Positions 1 to 13,400 of a stretch of 64,000 nt of DNA are shown here, in pieces. The notes beneath the pieces were generated by a model. The model saw only the letters and a program-made list of their open reading frames with translations, did no database searches and had not been told where the DNA came from. Position numbers and translations under genes: made by a program. Source of the stretch: Climacium dendroides (lineage: Eukaryota > Streptophyta > Bryopsida > Hypnales > Climaciaceae); assembly GCA_950106755.1 (NCBI GenBank), contig OX467084.1, positions 26,849,213-26,913,212 of the forward strand. Direction: 5' to 3'. Within the stretch, counting starts at the first letter, position 1. The number at the start of each line of letters is the position of its first letter.

Positions 1-482
1 AAAGTATCGAAGTTGTTTACCTCCGCCTTTGCGTCCCTTCCACCAGTTTTTGCCCTGATTGAGATTGAAAATTCTAGTGGAAACTTTCGTGGTGTCTCGA
101 CGTCCTTCGTGGCTTCCATGACGCCATTGATCTTCACTCGAGTATGTACACGAAGCTCCCGAGTGATCATCATCTAGAGGGGTGTACGTGGTCTCTCTCT
201 GCTTGCTTCGTTGATCGAGCATTCTGGGACTCCGAATGTGGCACTTGCTGCTTCTAGGTCGTATCTGTACGTGCTCTCGAAAGATTCTGGAGGTCATTGA
301 TTCTCTCTCATCTGATCCTCGTCCGTGATGAGTCCAGCAGGCAAAGCTGGAGCGACGATTTCCTCGACTAATCAAGGGAGCTTCGTTCGCCCACGTTTGC
401 TTGATTGGCTACCTCCCTTGGTTGGCTCTTCAGCGGCAGCTCACTCTTCTGTCAAGGTCGGTTCTCTCGGTTGGTTGTCAGA
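1..482. other. 5' flank of the alpha/beta hydrolase gene
   Basis: No open frame here resembles a known protein. The stretch is GC-balanced compared with the AT-rich spacers elsewhere, which suits promoter and leader sequence for the gene starting at 483. An upstream frame runs into that gene from about 405, but it begins with TTG and not ATG, so I treat it as leader. Confidence 0.4.
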
Positions 483-1790
483 ATGGGAAGGAAGCATTTT
501 GTGTTGGTGCACGGGTATCAGCATGGAGCCTGGTGCTGGTTCAAGACCAAGCACTTCATGGAAAGTGCTGGCCATCGTGTGACGGCGGTGGATTTGACAA
601 GCGCGGGAATCAGCACTGTGAGGGCCGATGACGTGAAGTCCTTCGACCATTACAACCAGCCTCTCTACACCGTCCTTGAATCTCTGGAAGAATCTGAAAA
701 GGTAATTCGCTTCAATTCTGTACCTCCTCGAAGTCAGTTCTTCCAGTTCCATTCTTAACCATTCTGGTTTCTAAAACTTCGGGTTTGTGTGCAGGTCATT
801 CTAGTGGGTCACAGTTACGGAGGGCAGTCGGTAGCGCGAGCTTCAGAGAGGTACCCTGGCAAGGTTCACGTTGTAGTGTACATTGCGGCGCCCATGCTGT
901 GCAGCAATCAGGCCCTTGGCGATGTCCATGAGGAGGTCAGCTGAATCATTCTAGGAATCAAAACTCTCTTTACTTTGCGAGTGAATTCTAAGAACGACTG
1001 GATACTACAGTACTGTGCTATGCTTGACATCTAATTGGGCTCTATTTGCTCTTTGTACTTTGGTTTAATGTGAAATAGTTACTTCACTGTTCAATTTGAA
1101 ATGGGGGTGTTCCCATCTATGATTCAAATTTCTCGTCAACCAAAACATACTATCGAAAGAAGATGAGACTGGTATCGCGCATGGTACTCAAGCAACCGAT
1201 CATTCTTGGAATCGCCTTGCGCCATGATCAAGTTTAGGATTCACTCCCGAAAGTTTATATACATCGAGTCAAGCTTTTTTCGTCTGTCCAGGTGTTCAGC
1301 GAGTCCAAAAAGGATGTGAGATACAATTTTGCGAATGGAGCTGGAACAATGCCTACCTCTGGTTGGGTGGAAGTAGAAGCTGCAAAACGGGCTTATTTTA
1401 GCTCCTGTTCACCGAAGGTGAGCCCCTTGTCTTTTTTGTCACTTGCAGCTGTCTTGCTCCAAGCGCTTCGAACGGCCAATTCAGTTCTGCGTTGTAACCG
1501 AAATGCTGTGTCCACAGGATGTGCAGTTGGGCGTGATGCTGTTGAAGCCCATGCCAATGGTCAGTGACGATGCCACAACGTTCACAACTAAAGGCTATTA
1601 CTCCGTGCCGCGCGTATACATTAAAACCTTGCAGGATAAGTGCCTGCAACCCAAGTTCCAAGACCTGTTCATTTCGCGCAACCGTCCCCAGGAAGTCCGA
1701 GCAATTGACTCTGACCATTCTCCCTTTCTTTCTGTTCCCAAGGTGCTTCACCAACATCTATTGCAAATTGCAGGGACTTACGCAAGTTGA
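483..1790 (+). CDS. Alpha/beta hydrolase, plant methylesterase (MES)/hydroxynitrile lyase family
   Basis: Four exons: 483-701, 795-935, 1292-1417 and 1518-1790, all in phase 0 with GT-AG introns, giving about 252 codons against the usual ~260. The protein opens with the family's typical MGRKHFVLVHGYQHGAWCW, in which HG supplies the oxyanion region. GHSYGG at the start of exon 2 is the nucleophile elbow with the catalytic Ser. The last exon carries the TLQDK stretch, where the family keeps its catalytic Asp, and DSDHSPFLS, which holds the catalytic His. Family members hydrolyse methyl esters of salicylate, jasmonate or indole-acetate, or act as lyases or pheophorbidases. Which substrate applies cannot be read from sequence. 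No signal peptide is seen, so it is probably cytosolic. The ATG at 483 was chosen because conserved sequence begins directly after it. It converges on the tRNA synthetase gene downstream. Confidence 0.9.
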
Positions 1791-3347
1791 TCGGTCAATC
1801 GCAACTGCCAAGGAGATACCAATTTGAAAGCAGTGTCTCCTTTAGTGCAATTGCAAGAAAGGAAGATTGATAACCTGGACTCTGGTTGAATCGGAGGGTG
1901 AGAAACAGCGGTCGTCCTCACCTGCGCTCTCCTTGTGACGGAAGCTTGCAACCCAGGGTAGGGAGCGTTTTCTGGCATTCGTAGAAGAGCAAGCTTTTCC
2001 CTTTCGAAATTCTGGGCTATATTCAAAGTGAGACATCTCTGTAATTGAGAGCTATTGGTATCTTCGCCGAGGTGTACTCAATTTTTTCAAAAGAGACCGT
2101 GTTAGTTACGACAGTCTCTTCTGTTACAATAGAGCAACAAGATATTGGACATATAATATTCTTGTCAACAGGTTTGTTGACATGTGAAAGTTGAAAGGAA
2201 TGATAATCTAAAAGTACGTACAATCTCGAAAAGTTCTCCCTTAACGTATCTCAACTCTCTCTCCAGTACTCATCAGACCTCTTTTAAGTTATAATATTCT
2301 GGCAAGCCTCGAAGAAAGATACCGTCTCCTCAATGACATTCCGGAATATCTTGCCCACTTGCCAGAGTATTATGACTCAGCACACTTTTGGTATGTTCAC
2401 ACTTGGTGTTAGGGTGATGTTTGCAATGTGAACCTGGTCCAGAAGTAGGTCTAAATTTGTTCCTAAGACCCCGGCCCGCTCAGTAACAATCTTTAACACC
2501 GGGCGCAAACATACCTTTTGTACATTCAAAACAATATTATCGACTCAGAACAATCGACTCAGCACAGTCGACTCCGCACAGTCGACTCAGCACACTTGTC
2601 TTACATTCAAACTATTTGACCTTCACTATGATTGTCTTCCAAGCAGTTAAGAATGTACCAATGAATTCTCAGATATTCAAATTGTTCTACCCCACAGATT
2701 TGCAAATGGAAATGTACCTGCAAAGACATTCTCATACAGGTGAATGTAGCACTAGTCCCCGTACATGCTCCACCAAACCTGCACATGTTCATGCAGGCTT
2801 GCACCTTCTCTCACGAAGCCCGCACATGGGCAAAAGTTGACTTCCACCACCAATTTAGTATGCGTATCATGACATTGTCGATACATCACATTTTATAAAT
2901 CAAACTCATCAAATATTGCAATTATGCGAACATCCAGAAATATTGCCAATATTCAGTACATCAGCGGGATACATTCCTGCTATCACTACCTCTCATGAGC
3001 TTGATGTCTAGTGTGGGCATATCACTCGCAGTTCCCAACGCTCGAAAGTCGTCCTTGCCGTTACAATATGTAAGTCAAGATCATTGGGATAGAACCACCA
3101 TGCCCTCAGAAACTTGCTAAATTACAAGTACCGTCGTTTAAAACAATTTCGTCACCATGAATTCAATTACTATGTTGAGTCGTGTATACAACGACATACA
3201 ACTCTGCCTGGAGGTTCCGAGTCCAAATACACGGAACGCTGCAATCTCCAGGTGCAAATATTCTACATTAGCAACATTTAGGAAAGAAGTCCGCCTACAA
3301 CACTGCGACTAATTTCGGCGCCGAAACAACGAAGTAAATTGAGGACG
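1791..3347. other. Convergent intergenic region, no gene seen
   Basis: This lies between two convergent genes and should hold both 3' ends. It contains a small imperfect inverted repeat (about 2370-2530, arms sharing a GGTATGTT-like core and GGTGTTA) and a short tandem array. The small open frames present are unlike known proteins. Confidence 0.5.
2539..2597. repeat. 14-bp minisatellite, about four units
   Basis: A unit close to TCGACTCAGCACAG is repeated about four times with small changes. A related word (GACTCAGCACAC) also occurs near 2368, on the other side of the imperfect inverted repeat, so the array may have grown from the end of a small transposon. Confidence 0.75.
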
Positions 3348-6300
3348 CTAAGGTTGCAAAAACGGTTCAACGTTCATTTCCACGGCTGAGCACGGATCAG
3401 TGATGTCAAAACGCTGCATAACCTGCTCAAAACATGAACGAGATCAGGGCACAACTCAAGCCGGTATACCATTAGTGTCACAGAAGCATTAATGAACGAC
3501 TTCAACAAAACAGATTTTTGCTCAACCAGAGCACTGACCTCTGGGCTGATGATACCGAAGGAACCAATGCAAGAACCTCTGTAATGGATGTTGGCTTGCC
3601 GTCCTGTAAAATACTCGGGCTCCTGCAGAGAAAGAAAATCAACTCAATTATGTAGATCGTTACTGCAACCATTATAGGACATCTGCCACGTAATGTAAAG
3701 AATCTTTAGAAGTCTATAATTGACCAGGACATTTGAAAGAGGGAATAGAGTGATGTACCTGGGATGGAGTAATGTAATAACCATCTTTACTGTAGGTTCC
3801 TGACGCCTTGTCAAATTCAGCAGGCCGAACACCAATTACTTCGAGCAGTCTGTCAATAAGGCCATGAATGACCTATTTCCATGTGGACAAAGCAATCCGG
3901 TTAGCGCTCAGCAAGACAAACCATCAATCCAGAGAGAAATCACGAAACTAGAAGCATCAGAACAGCAATTAAGAACACATTATTTAAGGTCTGAAAATAC
4001 TCGGAAGTCTTGAATTCGGATCTGGATAAACATCACATAGAACCACTTGATATACACTCAATTTTAACGAACCTCAAAACCAGAGTTCAAATTCGAATAC
4101 ACAGCAGCAAAATGGCGTCTGTTAGCAGCACCTACGTCCTTCTTGCTGTCCAATCTCACAATATCAGAGATCTCGAACAGCTGAAATCACATATACCAAT
4201 TTATCAGTTCTTAGCATCCACACCATTCTAAAGCTTTGAATAAAGAACTCAAGAAAATACAGAGGGGAAGGTTAACCCCTGAGCGCCCAGCTCAAATTCA
4301 CTGGAATACAAAACGAAATGGACCAATGATTTGACCGTACCGTTGAAAAGATTATAACAGTCAAACAAGGACAACCTTTCAAGTCAAAGAGGCCACATTT
4401 TGGCCTCTGGGGCGCTGAGGGGTTAAATGGCAAACCTTCAGTGGTCGGGGTGCGTCTTTGTTAGAACCCATGGTCTTCAGCATGCCCGGAAGCAGACTTG
4501 ACCGTACTACCTGCCATGGTACAAGCAGCATCTGCATTTGAGTATCCACTCTAGAAAGAACTTCTAATAATACCCTGTCGACTGCAACGATGATAGACAT
4601 AAAGATAATTGCAATAACGGTTGAAGTCCGTTGACCATGCGCTGTTGCAACGAACATATTGCCTCGCTTTGCAGGCCGTAAAGATACTATGTCGGCTGCA
4701 ACCGTGATAACCAATGGGTCGCCAACAAGATCACACATATACATCAGGTCAACAGTACTCACCTCAAAATCAGCTGACCTAGGGTTGCCAATGATTACGG
4801 CTGTATTTCCATCGTCTTTACGATTCACCATCTTAAAATTCTCTTCATGAGAGCACAATATCCAGGTCACTACCTCAGTGAATCCTGCCATTGCAACCTG
4901 GAACAGTAACACCATCCGCAGCATCTTAAGATGAATACATGGGTGCCAACTAAAAATCTGACCATATTCAAAGAATGATATGTCCTCTTAAACGAGCACA
5001 TACTTCAAAAAAATAAGCAATGCTAGAGGTCCTCAGAACATACGAGATATAACACGAGAAAAGACTCGTACCTCTTGTCTTATCAAGTCGGTGAAGTGAT
5101 TCAACGGCTGTTCTCTGCCTTGAGTGTGTGACTGCGGCAGTGTCCTTGTGATGTTATTGTAACCATATGCTATTGCAACGTCCTGAAAGCGCGACAACTT
5201 CAGTACCTCATTCGCTCCCAAACACCTAAACAACATAATGCAAACAATTTGATCCGGTAAATAATGCTGACCTCGGCAATATCACAAGCGTGAAGGACGT
5301 CACTCCTTGTGGGCGGAGCAGATACTCGAATTCTTGTCTGAGACTGCACCTCTGTTTGCAGCTGCATCTTGTTCAACAACTTCGCGACCTACCACAAAAC
5401 AATATAGCACAATCAATTTAGCACAAGTCTCACCAAGCTCACTATGTCACAAGAAAATTATCTCAAAAGATTACTGAACCGTCAAGAAGAATCTTACAAC
5501 CGGTAATTGAATAGGGATCGTAAGTAATATTTGTGCGATGATCTAATTTTCTCACCTCTTCTGCAGTCAGTGAGGTTCCGGTAATCCGATTGATATACTC
5601 CATGTCGACCTCGAACTTACGAAGTGAAAGATCTGGGTAAAGCTTGGGCTTTCCATCGGCTGTGATCACCTCCACAGGTTCTACTTCAAACTGGGGATTG
5701 CTGTACTGCGAGAACATAGTAACCTTTCCCACATAGCACCAACGCAAAAACACGGTTTCATGAGGACCTGCTCATTTAAAACTAGAAAAGCAAGGACTGA
5801 ATTTCACAAAAGTACAAGAGCCAAAGTAACCCAAGAGCATACCATAGTATTGAGCACAATTTTTGCCTTTGTCAAATCCGTAGCTGTGCACTCGATAAAA
5901 ACATTCTTTGTCTTCAGGGAAATAGCAGAGTGAGCTCCATTGATGATCGGGGGTAAGGACAAAACTCTCCTGGTGAACCACAAACAGAAAATTCAGTCTC
6001 TTCATGTAAGAGACAACTCTGATTGCTTCTACCTCAGGAGTAAACGATCATGAAAACTGCAATACCAAACAGTACTCTTGCAGAATCTCGTTCATCAGAC
6101 AGGAAGCGCTACGGTCAATTCCAACACCTGCAACACTTAAGAAAAAAGAACCTAATTTAATTACCTCTTGCTGTCGTAGATTACAGGATACACGGGAGAG
6201 TCTTCAATGATGGGCAAAAACTTCTTCAATTTTATGTCTGACTGTAAAGACAACACAACAATTCAACTCACGTCTTGCAGAGTGTTTCTTTCAACTCCGA

Positions 6301-8175
6301 GAGTCAACATATCCAAATCCAAGAGTCCATTCTTGATAGAGTTCCCAGCAACTACAATCTTCGTTATAATCTCCCAATCTTTAGACTCGAAACCAAAACA
6401 AAACCTACGATAATTCACGCTGGAGTCACCTTGTAGAACTCCATCAACTCTACACCATTGAATTCTTTTGTCTGCAACACAAAAGCCAACGTGAGAATGA
6501 AGGGCATACACTGACCCATTAAGCTTATTGTAAAATCCCATAAATGTTACCAACGATTAGCATTAACCTCCGATTTTTGCATGTTCATCAACATCTGGAT
6601 GTAAAAATAAGTCCACCTGCTTCAGAGGAACGAATTTGATATCGGCTGGTGGTAGAGCCTGCAGAAATACATGTCAAAACACTCAGTCGACAGTTATTCA
6701 AGCCCAGATCCTCTTAAATATCATGGAGAACTACACCAGACGATGCGTACCAAGGACTAAAAGTGATCGCTGAATTTGAGTTGAAAAATCACTACCCTGT
6801 ACTAGGAACCCTGCTATGTAGCGCAAAAATGCGACAACGAAAAGGAAACTTATTCAAACCGAAACGAGACCGCACCTCATAAGTGAATGGACCTTGAAGA
6901 GTATCAAGGTCATGGGTCCCAATTGCAACCAAAGTCCTCCTCCTGCATGCAACCAAGATAATACACGTCTTTGAGTTACAGATTGAAAGTCATCAGTAGC
7001 AGAGGGATACATCCAATCTCATTGGCCCCAATATATGGGAAGTACGTGGAAAACGCTGTAAACAATGTTTCACGACGCAATTTGCTCAGGCATCAGAACC
7101 GATGGTTGATTGACCTCACTTACGCCAACAAAGAATGAGTGGCTAAATGGAATTAGCGAAAAGTAAACCCACCTGCACAAATTTTGATGAAGCTTGTCTT
7201 GGAGGTCAATGAAACTGTTGTAACGTGCTTCGTCGAAAGTGACTCCCCGGAGCACAGCGCATACAATATGCGGTCTGATTAACGAAGTCTGCACATTCAC
7301 GTCTGTGACATCATCATCCCCAGGATTTTCAAAATATCTCCAAGAAGCAGAGAAGAGACCTCAAGATGGCAGAACTTTCAGAAAAGGACATAATTTCGCT
7401 GGCCAGCCAGTGTGATTTAATGTAGACCTTCATATAATGGAATAGACTGCTCAGATTATTACACACCTCTGATTTCACAACCATCCTCTGTACTGAGTTT
7501 CTTGGAATATCAGACAAGCGGAAAGTAGGAATAGGATCTTTCAAGGTGAATACTCTCAATGACTTCGCCAAGCCTTCCAAGCACAGCAAATCATAACTGC
7601 ATCCAAAGACCACAGTTCTACGTGAGGCTTCCGAGAGCTCGCTAGTGCCTCCAAATCCCTGCAATTGGAGACCTTAAGACAATCCCCTGAATTTTCTCCA
7701 AAATAAATCTTTCGATGAAGGCAGCAGGGGTCACACTACATACCGGTTAGCAGGCACATCGATCTTGTAAATGATCTCCTCATCTGCACTTGCCTCCTCA
7801 TCCACATGCTTCTCCTTACGCATCACCTCCTTCTCAGTGGTCTGCACGAGTTCAAATTAAACCACATTTGACCCTATCCAAAATCGTCTGCGGAACCTAA
7901 ACCCTAAACCAAAATCTCAATGTAAAAAATGCCATAAAAATGCCAGCCCACATACCACATCGTCGAGTTCAATTCCGAAATCAAAGCAGAGTTCATCGAA
8001 TTCTTGGTCAGCTGCACCAAAGAAAACGAAAACGAAAACGTGAGCTCATTTTAACTAGAATCTCTTAAGCGAGACATTACCGTAGAGGTCAAATGCAAGA
8101 AACAGAGTAACGCTTACTATAAGTCTGCTCCAAGGCAGCGAACAAGCGATCGCGGCCCACGCTGATAGTCGGCAT
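3348..8175 (-). CDS. FARSB: Phenylalanyl-tRNA synthetase beta subunit, cytosolic type
   Basis: The gene charges tRNA-Phe as part of the cytosolic alpha2beta2 enzyme. Nineteen exons read on the minus strand: 8175-8118, 8011-7956, 7841-7744, 7596-7467, 7288-7173, 6942-6876, 6658-6617, 6471-6430, 6241-6165, 5969-5843, 5723-5556, 5388-5272, 5182-5072, 4897-4763, 4510-4436, 4180-4073, 3872-3759, 3622-3539 and 3422-3348. They join in frame to 599 codons plus stop (human 589, Arabidopsis about 598). Recognisable blocks include [15 protein letters not shown] at the start, [55 protein letters not shown], the metal-binding B5 block [26 protein letters not shown] (read in two halves), LLPGMLKTM, and a C-terminal [16 protein letters not shown]. 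Exon boundaries were placed by splice sites and family alignment from memory. No break was found, so the gene looks functional. Confidence 0.96.
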
Positions 8176-8359
8176 TGCGGCTCTCAACGATACCTTCAAA
8201 CATCCACCAGCAAAGTTAAGAAAAAAGCTCACACTGACTCTCGAATCTCCAAAATTACTGCCTACAAAATACAGAATAGAAAAAAAACACAAAAAAACAC
8301 CAGACGAATAATCATTATACCACGAACACTACCCCCAATTGACACCCCTGACAATCCAC

Positions 8360-8376
8360 AAACCCTAAAACCCTAA
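8360..8376 (-). promoter_or_regulatory. Double telobox (AAACCCTAA) upstream of the PheRS beta gene
   Basis: Two overlapping AAACCCTAA-type motifs lie about 185 bases before the start codon. Teloboxes are common near the transcription start of plant translation genes, and a third AACCCTAAACC-like copy lies in intron 2 near 7900. The regulatory role is inferred from family practice, not shown by the sequence. Confidence 0.5.
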
Positions 8377-8710
8377 AAAAATTCAATCACGAAAACTACA
8401 ATTCCTACGAAAACAGCACCACGCCACTCCTGCAGTCTCAATTCCTAAAGGCAATTCTTGCTCACGCCAGCACCAATTCAACGACCATGAAAGCCGCAAG
8501 ATCCAACTCACAGCAGAAAAAACTGAAGTTGAATAATCACAAATCGAAAAAACGAGACACGCGGAGGATCGTCACCTGGTGAAACAAAAGGCTGGTCACC
8601 CACTCAGGGTAGGCACAATCCAAATCACTCTGTACTCCACAAATGGCGATGACGATTGACGAAGCTTGGAGCTTAGGTTACGGGTGGTGGGCGACAAGGT
8701 CGCAAAAGTC

Positions 8711-8805
8711 GACGGAGCACGACGACGACGGAGCACGACGACGACGAAGCACGACGACGACGAAGCACGACAACGACGAAGCACGACAACGACGAAGCAC
8801 GACAG
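8711..8805. repeat. GACGAC-rich low-complexity tandem repeat
   Basis: Units built from GACGACGACGAAGCAC and GACAACGACGAAGCAC repeat about five times. Several frames stay open through it and give Arg/Asp/Thr-rich peptides, which is an effect of the repeat and not a gene. Confidence 0.85.
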
Positions 8806-10116
8806 AGAGTTCAATGGTAGAATTACTTTCAGTTGCCCAACACCTTCTCATTCATTCAAAGTAATTCTTGAGTCTTTGAAAGATTATCTTTCTTTATTAT
8901 TTGTTGATTTGTGATTTTTCACATAATATGTAGACAAAGTTAAAAGAAAAAATGTGAAAAATTTAAAAGAAAAAAAATCAAGTTCATAAAGGGATAAGAA
9001 GTTTGATTGATGTTCACAATTTACTACCCATGTGATCATGTTGCTACTTTAATTTGGAGATGTTGGTGAGACCTTTGGATATACTTGTACAACATTGATG
9101 GGAATTCAAGAGGCTTAAAGAAGACCTTGTAGCTCATTGACTCTCAGATCACTAATGAAGAACAATGTGTAGTGCGTGTTATATTTATGTTTGCATTATA
9201 AACCTAAACAATTTTTGCAACTATTTATTATATCAAGGGTGAACTTGGGTTGATATTAGAAATAGTGCAAACGTGGTATGAGGAAGGTAAGAAATTCAAT
9301 CTTTGCACCAAACTCTACACAAGGACTATAAGCCTATAAGTGATGGAAAACTCTTTTTAATACTCAATTATTATTCATAGGATATCTTTATTACTTGATC
9401 ATTGTACACCAAGATTAATGAAAAGCCAAATTGATTTTTCAACTTCTATTCTAAATATGAATGATATGTATATAATAGATTTAATAAATAATATTTTAAA
9501 AATTACAACAAATCTGGTTTAAGCTTTTGCTATGTTGAATAGGTGGGAGTCCCTCAATCACCCCTTGATATAATAACTTAGGAGAACTAGATAATATTGT
9601 CCAAAAGCTTTGTGACATTATAACAATATTCAAAAAATAATCTAGCAATGTTTTGGAAAGTCATAATTTTGTTGATCTAACATGTACTGAATCTTTATAC
9701 AAATGTTGTTTAGCCTTCAATTCTAAAATCCACTATGCAAGTTTTCTTCAACCTTGAAAACAAATTTGTTAAACTTTTTGACACAAATCAAGGCAAAATA
9801 TTTAGGCATTTTTCTTTATTTCTTAAAAAACAATCAACCTAGTCTAATAATGTCATGACTATGGAGATGCAAAAAAAAATGTTGAAGAATTTTCTTAAAC
9901 ATTGGCGATTTGGGGCAAACTTGAAAATACAAGTAGTTGAACAAATTTTAGAGGCATGATGAATTATTTATAACTATTTTAGTGGGATTATTAGGGTTGT
10001 ATGTATGGGACACATTAGAAAAAATTCTTTTATTATTCAAGATTTGCACTCTCGAGGCTCAAGGGATTAATAAATGGTTTTATCATTGAAACCCAATACA
10101 ATTATTAAATGTAGAT
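8806..10116. other. AT-rich spacer, no gene seen
   Basis: There is no open frame with recognisable protein sequence on either strand. Composition is strongly AT-rich, with short A and T runs. I see nothing beyond general spacer. Confidence 0.55.
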
Positions 10117-10408
10117 GGGGAATTTCATTAAAATGGCGGCATTCCATGTACCATTTTCAAACTGCCTGCTTTGAATTGTAAAAGTGACATTTAGGATAGT
10201 TTTAGTTTTCAGGAATCTTAAACATTTATAGATTTAAGAAACCTATTATCACTATAGATTTCAAACTACATGATTTGAATTGCAAAAGTGATATCTAGAA
10301 TTAAATAAAGATTTCAGACATCTAGTATATTTGTATACTTCACATTACCCACTTTAAACTATAAAACTACCAAAGTAGCAGAATTTCGCCATTTTAATAA
10401 AATTGCCC
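10117..10408. mobile_element. hAT-like MITE, 292 bp, with 8-bp target duplication
   Basis: The element begins GGGGAATTTCATTAAAATGG and ends with the near inverse (CCATTTTAATAAAATTGCCC). It is flanked on both sides by the same 8 bases, ATGTAGAT (10109-10116 and 10409-10416). An 8-bp duplication is the hAT superfamily hallmark. There is no coding capacity, so it is non-autonomous. A diverged sister copy lies at 35329-35635. Confidence 0.85.
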
Positions 10409-13400
10409 ATGTAGATAACTCTTGGATCAACTTTAAATTGCAAGATCTAATTAAACACACAAATACTTGTGGAATTACTTTTTCCTATCTAAAGCGCTAA
10501 GGATGTATTGCCAACAAAAATACATTTACACAAAGAGAATTTTTGTTTAATCTTAAAAGGGACATAATAATGATGGTGAGTACAAGAAACATATGATGGA
10601 GTTGAGAAAATTCACCCATTTTATGTGTAGTCCATGATCAGACCATTTCCATTTGGTTGAGGAGCAATAGATAAGTTTAGCATGGGGTGAATAATTAATG
10701 TGCTTTTAGGTTGAAAATTGTCCCAATCAATTACCTCACAATAAGACTAATTTCAATTGTAGAGGAAACACTTCTCTCATGATCTGTTTAGAAGGTTGAA
10801 AAATTACACTATTGTATCCAATGGTAAAGTTGGCAAAAAATATTTCTAAGTTTAAATGCCAAAATTTTAGAAAAAGTGTTTTTAAAAAAAAAGTGGTATA
10901 AAGAAAATCGATGTTTCTATATTTCGGCATTTCCCGAATCACATTTGCAACTTTAATTAACTTTTTGACAAGGAATGCCAACCCTAACCCTAACCCTAAC
11001 TATCATGAGTACAGAGCTCTATTCAATGGTGCCCCGAACATCAACGTTGCAGGCGTTTTGCGAGGAACATCAACGCTGCAGGCTTGCTGCAAACATTCCT
11101 AGTCGGCAAGTTAGGGTTTTTCCTTTCGATCGCCATTTGCTCACTCTGACTCCACGCCCGTGCTTTTCACCCGAAGGCGCGAAATTTGATCAGGACACGG
11201 CTGATTCATGGTTTGCGCATTCTTGGTAGAATTTCTGAACTCCAGCAATGCACTGGATATCCCTGATCGGCACATTAGGGTTTCAGCTCTCGATCTCTGG
11301 CGATTCCATCCCTTTGCTCTTGACCGGAGTGTTAGATAATTGCTAAGGACACGATTGATTTTAGATTTGACTATTCCTGGTAGAATTGCTCAACTGTACG
11401 AGCATTTTGCAAATAGTCGTGAAGGTGCACGAGCAAGAAGCTTTGATTTTATGGTTGCGAAGCTGAGAGCTGAATCTGTTTTGTCGTGTGTGGCGCTAGC
11501 GTCGTGGTCGTTATCGTATCCATCCCAGGTCAGGAGCACTTGATCGATACCGCTGGAATTCAGCCCAACTGGAAAATTCCGTATCGTTATTGGTCATTTT
11601 GCATTTCGATGTTAGGCCAGAATCGTACGAGATCCTACATAGTTGTTGTCTGGTGTCACTGCTCGTGTATGAAGGCTGCACATGATCCCCCCGCCGTTCA
11701 CGACAATTGTAGGCGTTAACTCGAGCACGAGATCTGACAGTCTTTCGATACTCTTCTGCCAATTACGTGTGAGGAGCTTGCAAGGCGACTGAAGTTTCCA
11801 TGGCAAACAGACGCTGGTCCAAAAGCTCCCAGAGCAATAATGCGAGCTGGAAGATGTACACGCAAACGACACAACTCAGATATTGCTTCGTAAATTCTGA
11901 AAAGTGGTTGCACATTTGTCAATGTGTAACTCATGCCTAATTACCGGACAGACTGCTGTCACAATGACGGAGTCGATCGCACAATGCAACAAAGAAATGA
12001 CTTCCATGACTACTTAGGGTTGCAAGTTGCAACTCTTAAACGCTCTTTTCGCCTTGATAGGGCTAACTTACCCGGCGTTTGCCTGAAATCTGCTAGTCTT
12101 CTATTCACGGCATGTACTGTTCCAAGGTCAACTCCAGAAACGAGTGTCAGAATCAGAATAATATTATTCTTCATCATCGAAGAATTGAATGGTTGAATGG
12201 AGGTACCATTGACTGCAAACCTTGTGAACAGTTGGACAAAAAATTTATTTGTGTGCAACGTAGAATAAGCAAGTTGCTACAGCAACGATTGAAGGCGTGG
12301 AGAAAGTCCTTGTAGGCAACGCCACAAAAGTAGGTCGCAGCCTCTGCACTCCGTTGTCGCTGAGGATGCATGATTGAAAGGGTTCCATACCTCCCGGCCT
12401 CTTCAAATGCCCTAGATTTTAGCAGTAGGAAGGTTCAGTTCAGGCTAAAGCAGCTGTGTGGGAAGCTGCTACTGCACGGAAGCTTTCGCTTTGCCTCTTC
12501 CAGGGAAACTTCGGGAGGGGGCCCCTTCTGAGTGTTGACCGCGTGATGATGGTAGCTTGTTCTGAATATTTTTTGAGTGGATCTGGGTTCCTGCAAGTCG
12601 CTGTCATCAGAGTGCGGGATGAGTTAGCGCGTTTGAGTTTGCGCTAAGTGACTTCAGAGGTTGTCGGGATTTTTTGGCGGATTTCTCCAAGATTGCGTAG
12701 GATTGACGAATTGGTGTTTTTGAGGAGTTTTTTGCATTGTCGGAGGTTTGGTTGCTGTCCTAGCACAGGTGTTGGCGTTTCGGGGGGTAGCTAGAGTTGG
12801 AGTTTGGAGTTCGGAGGTCCGAGTTATGTGAGGATTTTGAGCATTTGGGGTACTTCAGAGATAGAGGTGGAGATCGAGGGTTTTGGGTTTCCTTTGGGAG
12901 CTTTGCCTTGGCCAATGCTTGCTGAATAAGTTGATCTAAGGTAGCTGCATTCATCGATTGGTACAAGGCGCGAGGCGAATTACTTTGGATTTGGACGACT
13001 TCAAGAAGGCGAAGGTGAGTTACTTCGTTTTGCTCAGTTTGGATCTGGTGAATAATGGAGGGACACTCGGTAAATAGAGTTGGAAACAGGGCAGCGGGAA
13101 TTGTAAGTAGAAAGAGGTTGGACCAAATTCGATTATGTAGAACAAGGACCTGACATTAGCAATGTTTCTCGTAGGGACTGGTGCCACTTTTAAATTGCTA
13201 TTGAGCATTTTCGCCATATGGAGTATGACTTGAGCTTTAATGCCGATCGCTACACAGAGGTCACAGAAATGATTTCATTGTCACAAGGAGGTGGAGCTGG
13301 GTATTTTTGTCGAAGGCACGATGTTTCGTGGCCGTAGAAATAGTGAATAGTTTTTTTTTAGGTCAGTTTGGATATACACCCAAACCTCTTTGATCATACA

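Noticed and set aside
6555..6600. Possible extra PheRS beta exon (reads MLMNMQKSE)
   Set aside because: It resembles the ELMEFYK block only weakly; 6430-6471 gives that block exactly (VELMEFYK) and keeps frame.
8596..8914. Arg/Asp/Thr-rich frames around 8.7 kb
   Set aside because: Direct products of a GACGAC-type low-complexity repeat, open in several frames at once.
10981..11000. Telomere relic from chromosome fusion
   Set aside because: Only about 20 bases with a six-base unit; too short to claim.
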